From Hemibagrus wyckioides (taxonomy: Eukaryota > Chordata > Actinopteri > Siluriformes > Bagridae), in the NCBI RefSeq assembly GCF_019097595.1, contig NC_080711.1, positions 9,763,928-9,827,927 of the forward strand: DNA of 64,000 nt, written 5' to 3'. Positions within the stretch are counted from its first letter, which is position 1. The number at the start of each line of letters is the position of its first letter. Below the pieces are notes generated by a model. It saw only the letters and a list, made by a program, of their open reading frames with translations. It was not told the DNA's origin and searched no databases. The position numbers were made by a program, and so were the translations under genes. Of this stretch, positions 48,175 to 62,212 are shown one piece after another.

Positions 48175-48378
48175 GCTCCACTAGGGTTGGGGGTTTGATC
48201 CCCAACTTCACCCCCATGTGTGCAAAGTTTGTATACTCTCCCCATGCTTGGCATCTCTAAATTGTGTGTGTGTGTGTGATGGGTTTACACCCTGTCCACG
48301 GTGTCCCCTGCCTTGTACCCTGAGTCCCATGTCATAGGCTCCAGGTTGTCAGTGACCATGTGTAGAATAAGTGGATGT
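48175..48378 (-). mobile_element. Teleost SINE-like interspersed repeat, reverse copy
   Basis: Same family as the repeat at 19985, in reverse orientation: GGGGGTTTGATCCCCAAC (48190-48207, tRNA-like B-box half), GGCATCTCTAAATTGTGTGT, GTGTCCCCTGCCTTGTACCC (48301-48320) and ATAGGCTCCAGGTTG. It retains a middle part missing from the 20-kb copy. Confidence 0.8.
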
Positions 48379-51300
48379 TAAAAACTTTAACGTTTTTTAA
48401 CACGTTTAATGTTAAAAAAAATATTTAAAAGATCTAAAAGATTTAAAAGACCAGTTAACCAAATTTGTTTTAATGCAATATATAGCTATTTTTACATTAG
48501 AGCTAATTAACTATTGTAATAACCAAAAGAAAGACATTCAATCATGCCTCTTTACACCAGAAATTACATTAAAGCTAATTAATTGTAAATATGTACAAAA
48601 TTAGTTTAAGTGTATTTACATAAGCCGCATGTAAACACTAGCTTTCCAAATATTTGCTTCATTTACATCTCAGAAATTGCACAGTGTAAAGCTAATTGTC
48701 TGGTGTACATGCCCATTGAAATTTTATGAAGTCTTTTGTTAGGCTTACATGCGCTTGCTTCTTAAATTTTTACCTCATAAAGCCATACATAAATCAGTCA
48801 TAACCTAGGACAGGTCTATAGAATAGTAAGCCACCATAAAGAATTTTATTATCCTGCTGAACAGCATGGGAGATCTAGCATTAAAGCTTGGATACAGCAG
48901 CCAGGTTGATGATTTAGGATCACTTCAGTAAACCTAATAGCTATGAATGAAATGGAGGTAAAACTTGCCTTGGCCCAAATGTTTATAGCAATATGCAGTA
49001 AATCTGTCATTTGGCTTGGAGAACATCCAGGCCTTTGGCTATGTTTGGAATATAATGTGTAAGACCAATCAGCATTCTTATTATATCAGGACCTCAGGAG
49101 CACTTTTTTTGTTAACAAGTAAATCAGTGATCAAATGGTGGCTATTTGTAAGGATTTTTTTGTAAGGAAAAGTATCAGCAAAATGATAACATTTGGTACT
49201 GGCACTGGATGAAGTTTGCAGTGTGCACTGCATGTAGTGTGATGAAGTGTGCATAATGACCTCAAGGGGCAGTGTGGGACAGCCAGAACACATAGTAACA
49301 GCACTTTAGGGAATGCGTGGGCACTTAGAACTGACCGCAGATCAGATTCGCCTTTTCCACTTAAGCTTTTCGTTGCCATAGTCCCTGGCCTAAGGCTGTT
49401 TTGATATCTGTGGTTAGTGGGCATGACTGTGACTTGAACATCTTCCAACTTGGCAGTATACATGTCAGCCTGGTGAAAAGTTATGGCCCCAAAGTTCCAC
49501 TAAAACTCATGAGGAAGATAAAAGCAGACCAAGAATCTGAGACAGCGAGTTATATTTAGCTTTAGGACCAGAATAGGACTTTCCCATGGTTTTTTCTTTT
49601 TTTTTTTTTTTTGAGAAACTCCATCTATTCCACCCCTCCTCTCTTGCTTTCATTTCACCATTGAGGCAGTCCGTCCCTCTGGTAGATAAATCCGGGTCAC
49701 CTTTCCTAGGGAATTAAAAAGTGACTACTGTGTGTAAAGCTGGAGTGAGGATGAGTATGCTCCAGTGCTAATGATTAATGATGCGGCTCATGCGCATGCT
49801 AAGCTGGGAATCTTGCATCCTCCCTGGGGTATGATCCCACTGAAAGCTCTCCAAAAAAAATCTTAAATGAAAACATCAAGGCTTTTCCACATTTCAGCAA
49901 GGCATGCTCATGTAACCATCCTGAGGGATGTCATGGATTTGAAAAAGAGAGACAAAATGAAAAGGACAGAAGAAAAGGCAGTGAAAGAGAAAACCTTAGT
50001 CAAATGTATCCAAGCTATAGACAGATGCTGGGTGGTCCAGCCGGATGTCCTCAGAGTTTTGTTAGATGTTATAAAGATGATGAGGTGTTATATTTGATCA
50101 AAAGCAGCTGAGCAGGTATGAAATATTACCCACTTGGATTTAAAATAGATTGTACATACTTCTACACTTGAATATGTGTGGAAACATTACAAATATTCCT
50201 CCTTTTATGTGAACAAAAATCCTCAGGCTGATATTTAATCTGCATTAACCACATTTTGCTTGTTACAGATGTGCCAAATTAAAACTTTTGCAGAAATGCA
50301 TTTATTTGTACAATTTTTGTGCAAGGCTTTGAGTATTCTTGGTCTCTCAAGATTTCCACTAGGGGCAGAAGTATGCTGCCGAATATGTGGCAGGGTTTTG
50401 TAATCAAAAACAGAAATAGTCTCTGAGAAGCTAGGACGAATGAGAAAAACAGAATAACACATTTTGTGGTAGTACAAATACCTAAAATATATGGGTATTT
50501 GATCACTGATCAAACATAATCTATCATAAAGGTTCATTATTCTGTCATAAAGCATGTTACAACTGACAAGGGTGAATTAGCTGCTGTGACTGAGATAGCA
50601 GTGATTCCTGCTGTATAGTTCTGTTAAGTCAAGCACCAAGGTTTACAGTTTCACTGACTGACAGGCCTATAATTAGGTGCATATCTTTATTTGTAAAATA
50701 CCATTTGTTTAAGTGTTTAATGAGTGTACCCGGCAAGTGCAAATCAGATAAATAATATGTTTGAACACCTTGAAACTCTTTGAAATTGAAGGATTTATGG
50801 AAGTATGTGACTGAAAGATTATATAGATAACTAATGAGAAATAAATTAGGTCTCAACATTTTTCACTCTGTCTGGAGGGGGAAAATGAGAGATGACACTC
50901 TTATCTTTTCATCTACACCTTTTCATGTAGAAACCTGTAGTAGCTACAAGTGAACGACGCCAATCTGTGGAGAGTTAAACTGGCTTTTGAGTGGTAGTTA
51001 ATCCAACACAATGCGGTGGACGATAGTGATTGTAGATCTATTCTGATAGGTTTTTTTAGGGCTGTGTGGTTTGGCATGACTCATTCAGGGAGGTCAACAA
51101 GCACTTGTACCCTCTCATTAAAGACAGATGATGAAAGAAAAAGACAGATTCTGAGGTAAAATAGAAAAACACCAACAAATGAGACGCCCTGGATAAATAC
51201 AGGGATTGGGTTTTGGAGAAAAGTCAACACCAACCTGTAGGCATGACAGGGGAGGCACAAAGCCGGCCAAAGGCCTGTTTATAGGAGGCCTGCTTGCAGA

Positions 51301-54300
51301 ACTCGCTTGGGCAAGTTGTCAAAGCAGTATGTGTTTTTCACTTTGTGAGTGACAAGCTTGCACCCATTTTTTGCATGCCCATTGTGTGGAGGTCAGATGT
51401 AAAAGGTTTCACATACAGAGCTGCTGTTGACTGAAGGTTTAATTAGTGCCAGGGTGGCAATGCCAGATGCTTTTATTTAAGGACAACATATTATGCTAAA
51501 ATTATGAATTATTTTCTTTCTCAGTAGTAGTAGTCCATTGCTCATATTTGAGTGCTGTGTTTAGCTCAAATGCTTAATAATAAGGTTTGTAGTGCACTTT
51601 TTTGTATACATAGTATATATTTACTTGACAAAAATCAAAGTGTAGCTAATGACTACCACTTTCCATAAACAACCTCGACTTCAAACGAGTCTTTCTGTCA
51701 TTCTGATGAGTTATTAAATGCTGATTGTGTTCTTGCTCCAGGCTAGCTTAGAGTGTAATGAGGCAGTGTAGCATAAAACAAGCATGTAATATGTTATTCG
51801 TCATGTTATGTAGCATCCTGTGGTATAGCATTGCAGTAGCCCTATTTATGATTTTGTATCATAGTCAGGTATACATCTATCAATATTCTGCCACTCCAGT
51901 GTCCAACATGCCTTAGCAAATATGTAATACTTGTAATATAGACATTGTGGAATCTTTACACTGTTGTAAGAGCTAGCTAATCAAGGGCAGGAAACAGGAT
52001 ATGTCGGAGGACAGATGGAAAAAAAATAATGTGTCACAGAACAATATAAATTTTTTTAGTAAAAGAATTCCTGTGGCATGCAGCGTACCTCATGTAGTAA
52101 ATACAGCACATAGATTAAAGGTCTTTCCCAAGCAAGAGTTTTACTGGTTTCAAGAAGAGATCTGAAAGTAGAACCAGTGGAATATCCATTAAGGACGATT
52201 ATGAAAAAAAAAAAAAGTATGTATATTCAAGACAAAGTTCTTTGCTTTCTCAGGCTCAGAGGTTAACAGTGCTAAGGTAAGTTTACATTCTTAAATCTAT
52301 TTTTTTTAAAATGAAATCTACGTTTCTTTACTACCACACACTTATGGGCTTATTAACTGCTTTTTATGCTATGCTAATGTTCCAGTAAATGATCAGTAAA
52401 ATTCACGACATTTTATGACACAGTAACAGTGGTACTGGGGTTGAAATAAGTAAATACTGATTTAAGTAAATGAAAAAGATAGCTCTCTAAGTGTTGTTTC
52501 CTTAAAAGTATAGAAACCTGGAGAAACTCCACAAATTACAAGAGACACTGTACAGTCAGATAAACATGCATTTGTTGCACCATAGCTAATAACTAAAATG
52601 TTGTACAAAGACTTTTTTCACACATTTTCAGAACTCAAAACTCAAGACTAAACTGTTCTTCCCTACTCTCTGTGCCTCAGCTTGCTCTTCGATTCTTTAA
52701 TGCAGTGCTTCTTTCATGTACTGGATCAAACATGTAGTGCTGGTTATTGTTGTGTAATAAAAATGACTCATCAGTTTATCTACTGTCACTTATGCTTTTC
52801 AATGTAATGTTGATAAGATGAAAAGTGCAACAAAAGTACTGGCTTTGAGATTAAAGTTATAGTGAAGTCAGTGTTATTAACTACTTAGCTACCAAGTTAT
52901 AATGAAATCATTGTAAAACAAATGAAATCGTCTCTAAACATTGATTTAACTTTTGATTTTGGGGGTAAGGAGAGACTCTGTCAATAATAAATAAACAAAT
53001 AAATAAATAAGTGGTCTTTGTTGTTGTTGTTTTTTGCTGTATTTCCTCCCAACAGATTTTTAGTGTGGTGATCTTCTTAGTCCATGACCTAGTGAACCAG
53101 TATCGACATATTCACTGATAAAGACTTCAAAAACACTTCAGTAATTGGATACAGGCATCTGCCAAATCCCATAAATGAATATGTATCTTTTATTATCTGA
53201 TAATCATTGATTTATTACTACTTGTAATTTAATGCTTGGCAAATCATCAAGTGTGATTTAAATCTCTTGCTTGTTATATCATTTGCCATTGCACAGACAT
53301 CTTACAGAGTATTTATTTGTAATTCTGAAATCATAGAGTATTCACAGAGACACTAGCAGAAATTGTTATACAGTAGTTGAATATGTATCACACCTCCAGC
53401 ACACACATGCCCCAATCATATGTGACCCAGTTTTTCTGACATCCCCAAGCACATCTACTATATTTTACAATGTGGCAAGTAATATGACACATGCATGGTA
53501 TACCTACGAGAAGTGTGATTCTTTGAAGTCTCGTTGTGTAAAATGTTTGTCCCTTATTCCTTTACATATGAGGATTAATGAGTCTAGCATGCAAAACAGC
53601 TGTGCCATGCAAATGCAGCCCATGTTCTGTGCAGCAGAGTCAGGGTAAGCATTAGTCTCTCAAAATGACTGAATATGGAAATACTTTATGAGAGACTGGA
53701 AATATGATGGACAGGAGTGAAACTTACAGTATGTGATGAAGGTCTAAATATTAGTATTTGTAACTACCATAGGTGTGTCGGATTGACTGTGCAAAAGTGA
53801 CACCAGAATGCTTAAGACAGAGGGTTTGGGTTGTAAATGTAAGGACTAGGAAAGAAACATTTTTTAAAGCATTTATTTTTGCATGAGATGAATTGTGTAT
53901 CATTGTATTCGATTATTAAAGATACAGTGTGTATTTGTTTCTTTTTAAGTATTATACATAGATAAGAATCCTGTATGGTTTCTCAAAGCTCATGCTAGGT
54001 ACCTCCGCTGAGAGCCAGAAGGGGGATGGGAGATTTGTGTTGCTGTTACACTTACTGTCCATTAGGGGACAGTGCAGTGTGCTAAGTTCCTTTAGCCAAG
54101 GCCATGAACTGGCAATGAATCCTCTGCCATATCAGATTACAATAACAGCTCCATGAAAGCAAAGCACAAATATGACTCCTGATGGAGAGTTTGACACACA
54201 CACAAACACACATATATACACATCACACACAGTTATAACAATACTCGCACTCAAGACAGCCCATCTGTTGCCTTTAACTGGTGGAGTAAAATAATAGATC

Positions 54301-55444
54301 TGAAACTTGGGAACTGTAAAACACCAGACCCCATAATTTATCAAAACGACTGCAGCACCCAAATGCAAAAGTCTGGATAACCCAGCATCTGTGTGTAACA
54401 GCACTTACAGATTCAGCATGGCTCAAAAACAGAGTCCCGACATATGAATTACCAAGATTAATTAACGAGATAAAACAATCACTCAGGCGTAATTTGGCAG
54501 ACAACGTGATGTCATGTAGAGCTAGAGTTTAATAATGCATCATAATAATTCACGACCCCGGCATCGCAGCCAGGGCTGTGACAGGAAGTGGTGTGATTTA
54601 GCTTGGCGTCATCAGTCAAGAGGCTGCTGCAAGCTTCATGTTTTTCCCGCAGTGGGTTTGGAAGCGGAAGGAAACCCTCTTCCGTTTTGTTTTTCTCCTT
54701 TATGTCTGTGTTTAATGTAGGCCTTTTAGCTTAGCTTCATGTGCTGGCTGGACTTTACTAACTCTCTGTGGGGAGTGAAATGGGCTTTTGCTGCAATAGC
54801 AATCTTTTTTGTGGAGCTTTAGTTATGTTTTGTAGCGATTGCTGAGAGTTGAATGCAATGTGACCAACTCAGACACAGTCTCATTTGTAAAGGGTTCTAC
54901 ATTTACAGGCTGTAATAATAGGATGTCTAGTGTAAGTGAGACTAAACAATTTCAGACTTCTACCTCCATCTGTTTCCCCAGTAGGAGTAAATATAGTAAA
55001 TATCAAATAATACGGTTGATATCTGCTCTAAGTATAATTTGTGATTATTTTGCATTGTGTCAGTATCTAATGTGATAAAGAGCTACACAGGATATGACTA
55101 AATCTGTCAGACTCTCTGTCTCTAGTGTTTGAGATGGCCTGCTTCACAATTTTAGATGGGAAAGGATTGTTTAATAACACTGTCATTGCTCTCCTGGTGA
55201 AGGCATGACTGGCATAGTGCTGATTATCTGCTCCAATTCTCAATGTGATCTGTAATCTGTATGTAATTAAAACAATTTCTGTGACATTTAAGCATGATTT
55301 TTTTGTTGGGAGGAAAACAAATCATTGAACCTCTCTTGGTAAAAAGTGGGACAATATCAGTGTACTGTACAAACATGAATATTTGTGGGGAAAAAAGGAG
55401 AAAAATAAACAAATTACTGTTTTTATTCTGTATATGCAGAATTT
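48379..55444. other. 7-kb stretch without genes and almost without microsatellites
   Basis: No supported gene. It contains a poly-T run (about 49590-49612), short AAAT units at 52985-53010, an octamer ATGCAAAT at 53607-53614, a weaker plus CTCF-like site at 54059-54074 and a GC-richer conserved-looking patch at 54490-54700. Nothing else was recognised. Confidence 0.65.
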
Positions 55445-55690
55445 CACATGTTCTCTCTGTGTCCATGTGGGTTTCCTCTGGGTCCTCAGGTTTCCTTCCA
55501 GCACCCAAAAACAGCAGTAGGTGAATGGCAATGCAAGATTTTTAGGTGTCAACATTTGTGTAAATAGTGCCTTGTGATGGAATAGTGTACCCTTCACAGG
55601 GAGTAGTCCCAGTTCATACCCAGTATTCCAAGAGAGGTTTTGAATCCAGTGTGTTTAGGCAAATCTTTTAGGGCAAATGAATTAATGAAA
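55445..55690 (-). mobile_element. Diverged teleost interspersed repeat
   Basis: GTTCTCTCTGTGTCCATGTG, GGGTTTCCTCTGGGTCCTCA and CAGGTTTCCTTCCAGCACCC follow the order of a common fish repeat that resembles the 48-kb copy, read in the same direction. Divergence is high, and the right edge near 55690 is approximate. Confidence 0.6.
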
Positions 55691-56895
55691 GAATTAACAC
55701 CACAGAATAATTATATTCACAATTGTATTCATGTTAGATTGACCTGAAAGAAATGAATTAGTTCAAATGTCCATAGATGAAAACTTCAAGGATGCTGGGG
55801 TCATGAAATGATAAACTTTATCTCCACTACATTTTATCAGAAACCGAATGTGTCTTTAAGACCTTCACTAAGCCCTTTTTGAATGGTGTTGAACTCTGAT
55901 GTTTGTAGAGTAGTGATCATATCACCATGCGGTCATGATATTGTGGCCGACACAATTATACAGTGAGGTTGTCATTATAATAGCCCATTTAATCAGCCTG
56001 CGGGATTGCACAATTTTGATTGAATTTCTTTGTCCTTCTAACAGGCTCCCTGTAAAGACATATAGACCCATGGCAACTAAATATTTAACGACTGTTCCAA
56101 AATGTCCATCAATCTGTAAGTACTGGAATGGTTTAAATATATTCTGCATGTACTCACTAAGGCAACAAAACATGCCTTGTAGAGGCACAATTGTTCTTCA
56201 AGGCTTGTAATTTGTCAGTATATCAGGGATCAAGATCATTTTTTTAAATACCAGGCTGGATACTATTGGTTCTTTAATAATTATTATTATATTGTAAGTT
56301 TAGGGATATTAAAAGGTAGCGTTTTTTTTTATTATTTGGTGCTACTGTTAATGTTGCCAGTAAATAGCTACACACTACACAAAGTTTCTCCTGTTTATTT
56401 TCTCTGCTTGTAGTCATAGAGACTAAACAGCAGCCCAGAACCCATTTTACCTCAATGGACTTGAGATTTGAAACAATGAGATAGATGGGCTAGTGACTGC
56501 AGCGCATTCATTTGGAGGCAAAAGGTACATGTTTACAATAACCCCAGTGATTTTTTGTAGTAATGGTATGTAAGGTTTAATAAAAAAATCAATCATGATA
56601 TAAGATGTTTGGCCACTTGCTAGCATTTGGTCTTTATTTCTGGAGTGGCTTTTCACCTTGTAACCTTATGGCAAGCGGCCTCTGATCAAATTTTAAAAAG
56701 GCTAACATGTATTATCCTCAAAATTGGAAGAAAATGGTTGATTACTGTTCTATTTCTTTGTAGATGTCTGTTAAATCTTTTTTCAAGCCATTTATGTAGC
56801 ATGAGGCTGGACACAGGAAACTTCCAGAAGCACTTCCTCTTTAAGAGAATGTGAACAATTTCCCACATGCTTCACAAACAATTGCAATCAAAGTC
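55691..56895. other. Non-coding stretch
   Basis: Nothing recognised. Confidence 0.7.
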
Positions 56896-57628
56896 TTAAA
56901 GGAATAGTTCACCTAAAAAGCTTTGTACTAAACCTATAATGCTAGCAAAAAATTTTTGTTAGAATACATATTTTGACAAAATAATATTAGTCCAGAAATA
57001 TTTAAAGAGCAGTGGATATTAGCTGTGCAGAAGACATGGATATTTGCTGCTAGTGGTTAATGTTGCACACACAGACTATGTGCACAAAAATACCCACATG
57101 TAAATATGCTCTACTAAAATGACAAACATACATGCAAACAGTAGACAGTCTGTGAGTAAAATAGTTGTGGGGGTGGAAACATGCTACAGACACCAAAAGT
57201 ACATTAGTGAACATTAACATTTACCATCTGTCATTCAACAAACATTACATATCGAACGACACTTCCTGCTTAGATCTAAACGATATGCTAAGTTGGGAAG
57301 ATGGTGAAACCAGCTTCAAGATGGTTGCTGCTTTTATTTTTAGCGATGTAGCATACTTTTGTCCAACGTTACAAACATTTCTATGTCATGCAGTGTTAGA
57401 AACCTGATACGCGAGTCTTTTTAAGATCACAAGTGGTGATTTATGTTAGAAACAGTTTGAACTACAGTAGCTGTAAGCCTCCATTACTTGTTAGCAATTT
57501 TAAGGTTCATAAAGAAAAAGTAACTTAAAAGTGCACTTTACTAATAAAATAGACCTTGGTTGATTGACTACATTTGTTTTAAAGGGAACATTTGTGAATT
57601 CCATTTTTTGGCTGAACTATTTCTTTAA
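56896..57628. mobile_element. Non-autonomous DNA element with TTAAAGGAATAGTTCA termini
   Basis: The left terminus TTAAAGGAATAGTTCACCTA (56896-56915) and the reverse complement of the right terminus (57604-57628) agree at about 22 of 25 positions. The element is about 730 bp with no transposase. Both ends carry TTAA, which would fit a TTAA-type target, but I leave the superfamily open. This terminus type is abundant in fish. Confidence 0.75.
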
Positions 57629-58370
57629 TTAGCCTGTCACTATATTTGACAAGAATTTAGCAATGCATTCTTAAACAAATTAGGTACTTTATTGAGGATT
57701 TGTGCCATTGACAAACAAATGACATTAAAAAACAAAATAGAACAAAAAGCTTTGGGTGCCTGTAATTCTATAGAACAAATCAGTTTGAACTATACAGTGA
57801 AGCTTTACTTAATGAGTCTACAGTGCTTCTGATGGTACAGGTTAGCAGTGAGACCAAGTAACTGTTTTGCTTCCTTTACTTATTTACAGTGATCGTTAAT
57901 GTGTGAACCAGAAATAGATACTAGTAGTGAACACTGGTTGACGATAAAAGGTTATTTTGGACTTGCTGTACTGCTGAGCGACAGAGACTGAGAGAGAGAG
58001 GAGCAAGAGAGATGAATTGCAGAGTCAGAGAGAGATAGATTGCAGAAGATGAAGAAATGTAAACGAAGAGAAAGAATGACAAAGTACTTCTCGTGTCTGG
58101 CTCTCACAGGCTGGAGGTTAAAGATCATCGTTAAAATGACTGCTGAGAGGGAGGGAAAAAGACAAAAATGAGGGATAGAAGCAAGAAGATAAGGAGTAAG
58201 AAGAAGAGAGCAGTGAAAGAGAAGAAACCATGTCCTCCTCTGGAAATGAAGAGATAGAATGAGGGCGGCCTTTCTGAATTTAAAGACATGTCATGTATGC
58301 GGTTTGTATGAGGTTGATGCAGAGGCAAAAGTGATTCTACAAAACAGCCCCAGATGAGTAGTTGCAAAAT

Positions 58371-58372
<2 letters not shown>

Positions 58373-58403
<31 letters not shown>
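58373..58403. repeat. (CT)n microsatellite
   Basis: About 15 CT units. Confidence 0.95.
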
Positions 58404-58406
<3 letters not shown>

Positions 58407-58544
58407 GAGTGGAGCAGAAAAGCTGGAAAGAGGAATGACTCCCCTGACCTAGTTGAGCTAAAATTAGTGTGATGTAAAACAGCACTGACTCTAATCAAAA
58501 AACACAGCATACATGATTGGTGACTGTGAGTAAATGTGCAAAAG

Positions 58545-58582
58545 TGTATGTGTGTGTGTGTGTGTGCGTGTGTGTGTGTGTA
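58545..58582. repeat. (GT)n microsatellite
   Basis: About 18 GT units with a CG interruption. Confidence 0.95.
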
Positions 58583-60220
58583 TGAATGGTGTGAATAGTG
58601 TTTTCAGAAAATTTCACACACAAGCACACACAAGCACTGACATTTACATGTGATCACATGAAAAGATGGACACAGCTGTATACACTAGACAAGAGGAAGT
58701 GGAAACGCGCTACATGATGAAAACACACAGATGCCAACAATGCATTAATGTACATTATCATACACAATCTGTCACATACCAAACATTCACTCATGCAAAA
58801 CGCACACCTGCCATGCAAAATGAACTCATTTTACAAGTACGGAAGTGTATGTAAAATACTTTGCTTGAGTATTGCATATAGAGTAGTGTCCACGTGTGAC
58901 CTCTAAGCTTAAGGTCTGTATCTTATAAAAGCCTTTATTTATGTAATGTCAGTGAGGTCCACTCCTGAACCGATGAGTGAGTGTCTGTTTACAGTGTGCA
59001 TTATGACAGATATTGCCTAACTTATCTGAAAATCAATCCCATTCTCCTCTCTGTTTAAATCAGAGACTGGATAGTCGTCTCTCCAAATCTGTACTGGCTC
59101 GAATATTAGCAAGACCTAAACCTATCTCTTTTTAATTGTCTCTCCTGGCATTTCTTGGACTCTGTCTCTTGCAAGTTCCATCAGTGCTTATTGGGATGCA
59201 GAGCCAGATGGTCAAACCTAAAAATTCTTAGCATTCTCCCATTTTGGTTTAGTTTGTAGAGAACGGGTTTACAATGACAAATGAAATGTTGTTTCCTGGA
59301 TAAACAGTGACCACTAAAGATTCTAAGGTTTGCTGTGCTAAATAGAGCTTTTTAACCAACAGAACTGTGCCATTTAACCAAACTGTGCCATGTTACCATC
59401 CAAACCCTACGTTCTCAGTGCCAACTCTTAGGAAAGCTGTGCTCATGCTTGGGCAAGTCCAAGCTGTCCAAAGGGCTAACGTGTCTGACGGCTGCCCAAT
59501 TTCATCTTGGCAGAAACCTTTATTAGATTTTGACAGTTTTACATTGTAGATGATATTTCTTTTGTTGGTGACTAAAAAGGATGATATTCATCATTTGGTT
59601 AAGCTTTGACATTCCCAGATGGATTCTGTGGAGCTACAGGCTAAGCCCTGATTAGCACTCGTTCTTCTTCTTCTCATGTTGCTCATGACTAACTGGTGGG
59701 TAATGGGTGAAAAAGGTAGAGGGAGATGTAATGGATCATAATTCACAAGTCAAAACGATTGGGATGATTAATGAAAAAATGAGGGCAATGACTGTGCCAT
59801 TAATGTGTCACTTGCTCACTGTACAAACACTCCCTGATGAGACATTTCCATTTGCATTGGAAGACATGTCCATATCACTGGCTTTAATGTTGTATAATTT
59901 TTATTTTATTGTGCTTTATTATCGGCCTATATATTTTACTCATTTTGGTATTACTAAAACTACAAACATTATCCTAGCTATTATTGGGGATATTCTCACA
60001 GTGATGATATCCTAATATGTGAGCCAGGTAGTAAAAGGTGCTAGATTTACAGTCCAGGGCCTGACCAACTCATAAATGTAGCACATTAACGCTCATATAA
60101 TAAAGCATACTCCAGTAACTGCTCAGTGCTGTGAGCTTTAGAGTCTGGGAGAGGTGCGTGTAAGTGATGAATAGTGTCCCATAAAACAGTTGGAGACCTC
60201 CTTTCAGGTTGAGTTAATAA

Positions 60221-60280
60221 CACACATACGCGTGCACACATGTGCATACGCGCGCAGGCGAGCAAACACGCACACACATA
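60221..60280. repeat. CA/CG-rich degenerate tract
   Basis: CA units mixed with CGCGTG and CGCGCG words, so it is a partly alternating purine-pyrimidine tract. Confidence 0.8.
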
Positions 60281-60712
60281 CTGATTTAAGTACACGTATA
60301 TGGAAGTTTGCATGCTGTGTGACCCATAACATTCTCTTGCTAGACTGGATCATAGTATCGTTCCTATAAACAATTTGAACACTTAACAGGCACTGGTGTC
60401 TCTCACACGAGTGATCCTCTTCTCTTGTTCTCACTTACAACCACATGCACAGACACTTTCTTTGTCCTGTCCTGTGCATCATATGTTCAGCTGGGAGCAT
60501 GTCATATCAGTGGATGACTGTAAAGCTGTAATGATACAGGCTTGTGTTCCCTCTGCTGCTGTTACATCCCCTCAGGTTGCCTGCAAATTGACATCACCTG
60601 GCAAGGAGCCAAACGACACAAGAAAGAAGTGGTGCGTCAGGCTGAACTCATTCAAATTACAACCTAAATGCCACTGAAATGTGGTGGCTCAGTAATAGTG
60701 CTTTAAAGGAAC

Positions 60713-60960
60713 GGTTCAGGGCAAATCAAATTTACACAAATTCTCCCCTTCCCTCAAATGCCGTCCATCATCAAAGACATGCTTGCTGTCCAAAATTTCT
60801 TCAGCTTCTTTGGTTTTGCACTGAAGCGACAAGGGTTTTGCATGCAGTTTGCATTGTTCTTTCATTAGTTGTTGGCAATGTTAGTCTCATAACCAACGTT
60901 AGACTACAGATCAACATAAAGGAGCAAATGTGGTCTGCAAACATGTCTTGGGTGATTGAG
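60713..60960. mobile_element. Partial element with TTAAAGGAACGGTTCA terminus
   Basis: The left end TTAAAGGAACGGTTCAGGGC is a relative of the terminus at 56896 (TTAAAGGAAYRGTTCA in both). No matching right terminus was found, so the end is arbitrary. Confidence 0.45.
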
Positions 60961-62212
60961 AACATTTGAGTGGAAAATTTCTGTACGTTTATTTTTTCCC
61001 TAAACCATCAATTTGAGTCATCATAAACTACATGACTTGGTGTCTGCATTAATGCCCTAATAAAACACAATAAAATGGTCAGTGTATGAATTACCATAGT
61101 AGACCTGAGACTAATGTAACTAGTCAGTTAAAAAAAAAAAAATACGTAGAAATTTTATCACCTGTTTCTTTTGTATTTGTGTGTAGGACTAGGCTGGGCC
61201 TGTGTCTACATGAAAATATGTCTTACAGGGCCTGACTCTGATCAAGCAGCACAGTAAGCACTTTTAACAATAAATATTAGCTACATTTTTCAAAAGGTGT
61301 AGATCAATGGACAAAAAATCTTGAATGTTGAATATGATCTTCAGTGGTAATTTTTCCCTTTAGAAAATGTATGTTCTAAAATGTTGCAAGGCTATGCTGT
61401 GAAAGTATATAGTCATAAAGGAAAAAAAATTGAAGTAGGTTTACAAAGTGCACAGTCTATGTATGTGCATTTGACTGACAAAATTGGACCCAAAGTGCGG
61501 GTATTGATTTTTTTTTTGCCAAGTTGTCGTGCAGAGGCCATTTTGGAGAAGTGTTCTCACACTCTTGGCTTCCTGCCAGAGGGCCTTAGTAGAGCCAGTG
61601 GGATCAGTGCGAGGAGTGCATGAGAGCTCGCCTAGGCTCATCACTCACACTGTGGCAGCTGGACGAGCTTGTAGTGGAGTGCCAAGCTGGTGCGCATGCT
61701 CCACATCAGCCATCGCTCCCTTTCTGAACTCTCTATGACCCTTCCATTAGGGCCACACTCACTCCATCATTCCCTGCCAGGACGGGGGCCGCCTGGCCTT
61801 CACATCGTGGTGCAATCCAGTGGAAAAGTTCAGTTGCACATCGCTCCACATGTCTTCTGATGATTACCATTTCCCCTGTTTTCAGTTAGCTTCAAAAACA
61901 GAGGAGAAGGGTATGATAAAACCGAACATTTCTCATACTTTTTGGCTTGAGGGGAAAAATGTGGCGGGTGCTGAGCTGTCGACAGTCAATGACAGGTTAA
62001 CTGAGAAGTAGTTGACACAGCTAACATTCTGAAGTATTTAACAAACAGTCTTTTATTTTACCTCTGCATGTGCGATCTTTCAGGTTTTGTGTAGTTCAAC
62101 CAATTATTGAGTAAATGTCTTAAATGCTGTTTTATACATGCTGCTTTATAAATGATGTTTGTGTGAGGTATGTTTATATCTTTTAGAAGTGTGCCATACA
62201 TCGTTTTTTTTT

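Larger units (their letters stand above)
57629..60712. other. Non-coding stretch
   Basis: No supported gene. Purine-rich sequence lies at 57980-58250. Microsatellites are listed separately. 59590-60010 looks conserved and has a perfect POU octamer ATTTGCAT (59850-59857) between TTCCA and TGGAA arms. Confidence 0.6.

Noticed and set aside
50350..50366. CCACTAGGGGCAG as a CTCF site
   Set aside because: One G short of the required spacing in the core.
52960..53012. Sequence resembling an Alu tail (GAGACTCTGTC then AAATAAATAA)
   Set aside because: Alu elements are primate-specific and nothing upstream fits a SINE body. Coincidental AT-rich tail.
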